A stretch of 64,000 nt of DNA from Pseudomonas sp. CROZ-RG-20F-R04-15 (GTDB taxonomy: Bacteria; Pseudomonadota; Gammaproteobacteria; Pseudomonadales; Pseudomonadaceae), in the NCBI RefSeq assembly GCF_022662375.1, contig NZ_JAKNQL010000010.1, positions 124,001 through 188,000 on the forward strand, written 5' to 3'. The position numbers and the translations under genes were made by a program. The first letter of the stretch is position 1; each line of letters opens with the position of its first letter. The notes beneath the pieces were generated by a model. That model was not told where the DNA came from. It saw nothing but the letters and a program-made list of their open reading frames with translations, and searched no databases. Positions 61,387-64,000 of this stretch are shown piece after piece.

Positions 61387-62862
61387 ATGAGCACTAGCGC
61401 AGCACAAGAGAAGAGCGCCGGCAACGGCGAGTACAGCATTCTCGACAGCATCATCGCCGAAACCCGTCTGACTCCGGACGACGAAGCCTACGACATCGCC
61501 AAGCGCGGTGTGTCGGCGTTCATCGAAGAACTGCTCAAGCCGCAGAACAACGGTGAGCCGGTCAAGAAGGCCATGGTTGACCGCATGATCGCCGAGATCG
61601 ATGCCAAGCTCAGCCGTCAGATGGACGAAATCCTGCACCACCCGGATTTCCAGGCGCTGGAATCGTCGTGGCGTGGTCTGCAGTTGCTGGTCGACCGCAC
61701 CAACTTCCGCGAAAACATCAAGATCGAAATCCTCAACGTCTCCAAAGAAGACCTGCTGGACGATTTCGAAGATTCGCCGGAAGTCATGCAGTCGGGCCTG
61801 TACAAGCACATCTACACCGCTGAATACGGCCAGTTCGGTGGTCAGCCTGTGGGCGCGATCATCGCTAACTACTACATGTCGCCAAGCTCGCCAGACGTCA
61901 AGCTGATGCAGTACGTGGCCAGCGTTTCGTGCATGTCCCACGCGCCGTTCATCGCTGCTGCCGGCCCGAAATTCTTCGGTCTGGAAAGCTTCACCGGCCT
62001 GCCGGATCTGAAAGATCTGAAAGACCACTTCGAAGGCCCGCAATTCGCCAAATGGCAGAGCTTCCGTACTTCGGAGGACTCCCGTTATGTTGGCCTGACC
62101 GTGCCGCGTTTCCTGCTGCGTAACCCGTACGATCCGGAAGAAAACCCGGTCAAATCGTTCGTGTACAAGGAAACCGTTGCCAACAGCCACGAGCACTACC
62201 TGTGGGGCAACACCGCTTACGCGTTCGGCACCAAGCTGACCGACAGCTTCGCCAAATTCCGCTGGTGCCCGAACATCATCGGCCCACAAAGCGGTGGCGC
62301 GGTTGAAGACCTGCCGTTGCACCATTTCGAAAGCATGGGCGAAATCGAAACCAAGATTCCTACCGAAGTTCTGGTTTCCGATCGTCGTGAATACGAACTG
62401 GCCGAGGAAGGCTTCATCTCCCTGACCATGCGTAAAGGCTCCGACAACGCGGCGTTCTTCTCCGCCAGCTCGGTGCAGAAGCCGAAGTTCTTCGGCATCA
62501 GCGCAGAAGGCAAGGCCGCAGAGTTGAACTACAAGCTCGGCACCCAACTGCCGTACATGATGATCGTCAACCGCTTGGCTCACTACTTGAAAGTGCTGCA
62601 GCGCGAGCAACTCGGTTCGTGGAAAGAGCGTACCGACCTTGAGCTGGAACTGAACAAGTGGATCCGTCAGTACGTTGCCGACCAGGAAAACCCGAGCGCC
62701 GAAGTGCGTGGCCGTCGTCCGCTGCGCGCTGCGCAAGTGATCGTCAGCGACGTTGAAGGCGAGCCGGGCTGGTACCGCGTGAGCTTGAACGTGCGTCCGC
62801 ACTTCAAGTACATGGGTGCCGATTTCACCCTGTCGCTGGTTGGCAAGCTGGACAAAGAGTAA
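61387..62862 (+). CDS. tssC: Type VI secretion contractile sheath large subunit TssC
   Basis: 491-residue VipB/TssC. The family stretches HHPDFQALESSWRGLQLLV, SEDSRYVGLTVPRFLLRNPYD and the C-terminal WYRVSLNVRPHFKYMGADFTLSLVGKLDKE (the last part, residues about 462-491) are intact. It forms the outer sheath with TssB. Spacing to tssB is 25 bp and to tssE 9 bp, consistent with one operon. Confidence 0.95.
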   Translation: MSTSAAQEKSAGNGEYSILDSIIAETRLTPDDEAYDIAKRGVSAFIEELLKPQNNGEPVKKAMVDRMIAEIDAKLSRQMDEILHHPDFQALESSWRGLQLLVDRTNFRENIKIEILNVSKEDLLDDFEDSPEVMQSGLYKHIYTAEYGQFGGQPVGAIIANYYMSPSSPDVKLMQYVASVSCMSHAPFIAAAGPKFFGLESFTGLPDLKDLKDHFEGPQFAKWQSFRTSEDSRYVGLTVPRFLLRNPYDPEENPVKSFVYKETVANSHEHYLWGNTAYAFGTKLTDSFAKFRWCPNIIGPQSGGAVEDLPLHHFESMGEIETKIPTEVLVSDRREYELAEEGFISLTMRKGSDNAAFFSASSVQKPKFFGISAEGKAAELNYKLGTQLPYMMIVNRLAHYLKVLQREQLGSWKERTDLELELNKWIRQYVADQENPSAEVRGRRPLRAAQVIVSDVEGEPGWYRVSLNVRPHFKYMGADFTLSLVGKLDKE

Positions 62863-62871
62863 GAGCGACTC

Positions 62872-63279
62872 ATGGACGGATACGGCAGCCTGTTCGAACG
62901 CCTCAACGGCGACGCGCAACTACGCAAGGGCAACAGCCTTGAGGCTTGTGCCATGGCGTCAGTGGCTGCCCATCTGGCCAAAATGCTCAGCACCCGGGCC
63001 GGCAGCGTGCAAACGCTGGCCGACTACGGGTTGCCCGATCTCAATGACATGCGTCTGAGCCTGCACGACTCCCTGAGTCAGGCCCGTCTGGCCATCGAAA
63101 ATTTCATCGAAGCCTACGAGCCGCGCCTGAGCAACGTGCGTGTCATTTCCCTGCCGCGTGACCACGATCAACTTCGCCTGGCCTTCAGCATCGAAGGCCT
63201 GCTGGAAGTTGAAGGGTTCAAGCGTCAAGTCAGTTTTTCCGCGCGCCTGGATGGCAGCGGTCAAGTGAAGGTCACCTAA
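62872..63279 (+). CDS. tssE: Type VI secretion baseplate protein TssE
   Basis: 135-residue gp25-like baseplate component. The start MDGYGSLFERLNGD, the helix ASVAAHLAKMLSTRAGSVQTLADYGLPDLNDM with the conserved R-G-S-x-x-x-x-DYG pattern (about 40-58) and the EPRLSNVRV strand (about 82-90) are typical of TssE. It links the baseplate to the sheath. The gene overlaps nothing and is followed after 11 bp by a PAAR gene. Confidence 0.9.
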   Translation: MDGYGSLFERLNGDAQLRKGNSLEACAMASVAAHLAKMLSTRAGSVQTLADYGLPDLNDMRLSLHDSLSQARLAIENFIEAYEPRLSNVRVISLPRDHDQLRLAFSIEGLLEVEGFKRQVSFSARLDGSGQVKVT

Positions 63280-63290
63280 GGAGATCCCCG

Positions 63291-63791
63291 ATGTCTGGCA
63301 AACCCGCAGCACGCGTATCCGACCCCACCGCTTGCCCACTTCCAGGCCACGGTACCAACCCGATCGCCGCCGGTTCCGGCGACGTGTTCTTCGACGGCCT
63401 CGCGGCCGCCCGCCAAGGCGATGCCTCGGCGTGTGGTGGTGCGATGGTCGGCGATCTGGCGACCACGGTTTTGATCAATGGCAAACCGGCCGCCACGGTC
63501 GGCTCTGTTGGCTCTCACGGCAACAAGGTTACGGCAGGTTCCGGGACGGTCATCATCGGGAATTCGCATTCGCCTGTGGCGTTTGTGCCGCCAGTGCCTT
63601 TGATCATTCCGGGTTTTGATGCTCAGTTCCAGCTGAAAAACGGTCTGGGCAATCCGCTTGCGGATACTAAATACCTACTCCGTCGAGCGGATGGTTCTCT
63701 CGAAAGTGGAATCACCAATGAGTTGGGCCTGACTCATCGCGTGAAGGCCCACACAGCCTCCGAAAAAATCGAAGTTTTTATTGAGAGCTGA
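63291..63791 (+). CDS. PAAR-domain spike protein with C-terminal extension
   Basis: 166-residue protein. The PAAR repeats are in residues 1-95 (AARVSDPTACP, GSGDVFFDGLAAARQGDASACGG, TTVLINGKPAATVGSVGSHGNKVTAGSGTVIIG); this cone sharpens the VgrG spike. A hydrophobic Pro-rich stretch (PVAFVPPVPLIIPGF) and a ~55-residue beta-type extension (NPLADTKYLLRRADGSLESGITNELGLTHRVK) follow, which is the kind of Ig/transthyretin-like linker used to attach effectors. AAGGAGATCCCCG precedes the ATG. It lies between tssE and the next gene rather than near vgrG. Confidence 0.88.
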   Translation: MSGKPAARVSDPTACPLPGHGTNPIAAGSGDVFFDGLAAARQGDASACGGAMVGDLATTVLINGKPAATVGSVGSHGNKVTAGSGTVIIGNSHSPVAFVPPVPLIIPGFDAQFQLKNGLGNPLADTKYLLRRADGSLESGITNELGLTHRVKAHTASEKIEVFIES

Positions 63792-63805
63792 GGGAGTACT
63801 CATTC

Positions 63806-64000
63806 ATGGCCGAGGCTGAAAAAATCAATAAGGATGGGCAGGAATATGTGCCAGCGGGCGGGGCCGCGAGCACAAAAACCTCTGAGGTTGCGCCGGTAGA
63901 GTTGCAGGTTTGCCGCTGTAACGGAAAAGAAGTCACAACGCTGGCTGGCTACGACAGCATCCCGAGCTATACCGGCGAGCTGCCTTCTCCGTTGCAAATT
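63806..64000 (+). CDS. Partial unknown gene next to PAAR, candidate T6SS effector (runs off the right edge)
   Basis: Open reading frame without a stop from the ATG at 63806 to the window end (65 codons). MAEAEKINKDGQEYVPAGGAAS is disordered; VELQVCRCNGKEVTTLAGY follows with two Cys. GGGAGT precedes the ATG by 8-9 bases. No signal peptide or membrane helix is visible so far. Its position directly after a PAAR gene in a T6SS operon fits an effector or adaptor, but the domain cannot be read from this fragment. It may also be an unrelated tss-linked gene. Confidence 0.5.
   Translation, partial: MAEAEKINKDGQEYVPAGGAASTKTSEVAPVELQVCRCNGKEVTTLAGYDSIPSYTGELPSPLQI

Overview
The window is chromosomal DNA of a fluorescent Pseudomonas (P. 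fluorescens group). The base composition is GC-rich, the gene order from pst-pho through ubi, rubredoxin and pyruvate carboxylase closely follows the part of the P. aeruginosa PAO1 chromosome near PA5348-PA5443, and ten copies of the REP-pair element typical of this group (core GGGAGCGAGCCTGCTCGCG) sit between genes. No tRNA, rRNA, CRISPR array, prophage or insertion sequence was seen. The species assignment is inference from recalled synteny and REP type.

Layout. 1-5.1 kb: the 5' part of uvrD, a membrane PAS-GGDEF-EAL protein and an RpiR/HexR-type regulator behind a clear palindromic operator. 5.3-9.9 kb: divergent LysR regulator (pycR) and the two-subunit pyruvate carboxylase pycA-pycB, which supplies oxaloacetate. 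10-15.9 kb: two paralogous autotransporters in tandem and a small divergent XRE-type regulator, with repeated ATCTGCA words between them. 15.9-18.6 kb: amino-acid ABC permease and binding protein, divergent from a homocysteine S-methyltransferase. 18.6-22 kb: a PaiB-like flavin protein with two GNAT acetyltransferases, divergent from a MocR (GntR-aminotransferase) regulator whose interdomain linker is encoded by a 12-nt-periodic array of DnaA-box-like words. 22-26.6 kb: a 1,534-residue toxin-like protein (DUF6543 / dermonecrotic-toxin-like). 26.7-30.8 kb: acetylpolyamine amidohydrolase, AraC regulator, an AT-rich orphan gene, L-asparaginase. 31-35.4 kb: Na+/alanine symporter, aspartase and a HypT-like LysR regulator, so that asparaginase, aspartase and amino-acid uptake are close together. 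35.7-41.5 kb: purE-purK with a hairpin-rich leader, a GlsB-type membrane protein, a DUF3299 protein, hexose-6-phosphate mutarotase, acyl-CoA thioesterase and an MHS-type transporter.

41.6-54.6 kb is the phosphate-starvation region: pstS, pstC-pstA-pstB-phoU, a response regulator, an M23 peptidase, a CNNM/CBS protein and phoR-phoB. Pho boxes are visible upstream of pstS, of pstC and of phoB, so PhoB should activate its own gene and two separate pst promoters. PstC and PstA carry large periplasmic insertions. 54.7-58.7 kb: a small secreted repeat protein, ubiC-ubiA, rubredoxin and its reductase, and an HU protein. 59.3-64 kb: the start of a type VI secretion cluster (tssA-tssB-tssC-tssE) followed by a PAAR spike protein and a partial unknown gene, which is a candidate effector.

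The most unusual signals are the DnaA-box-like array inside the MocR gene, the orphan gene with a 21-bp-periodic upstream region, the repeated operator words between the XRE regulator and the autotransporter pair, and the two terminator-like hairpins in the purE leader.
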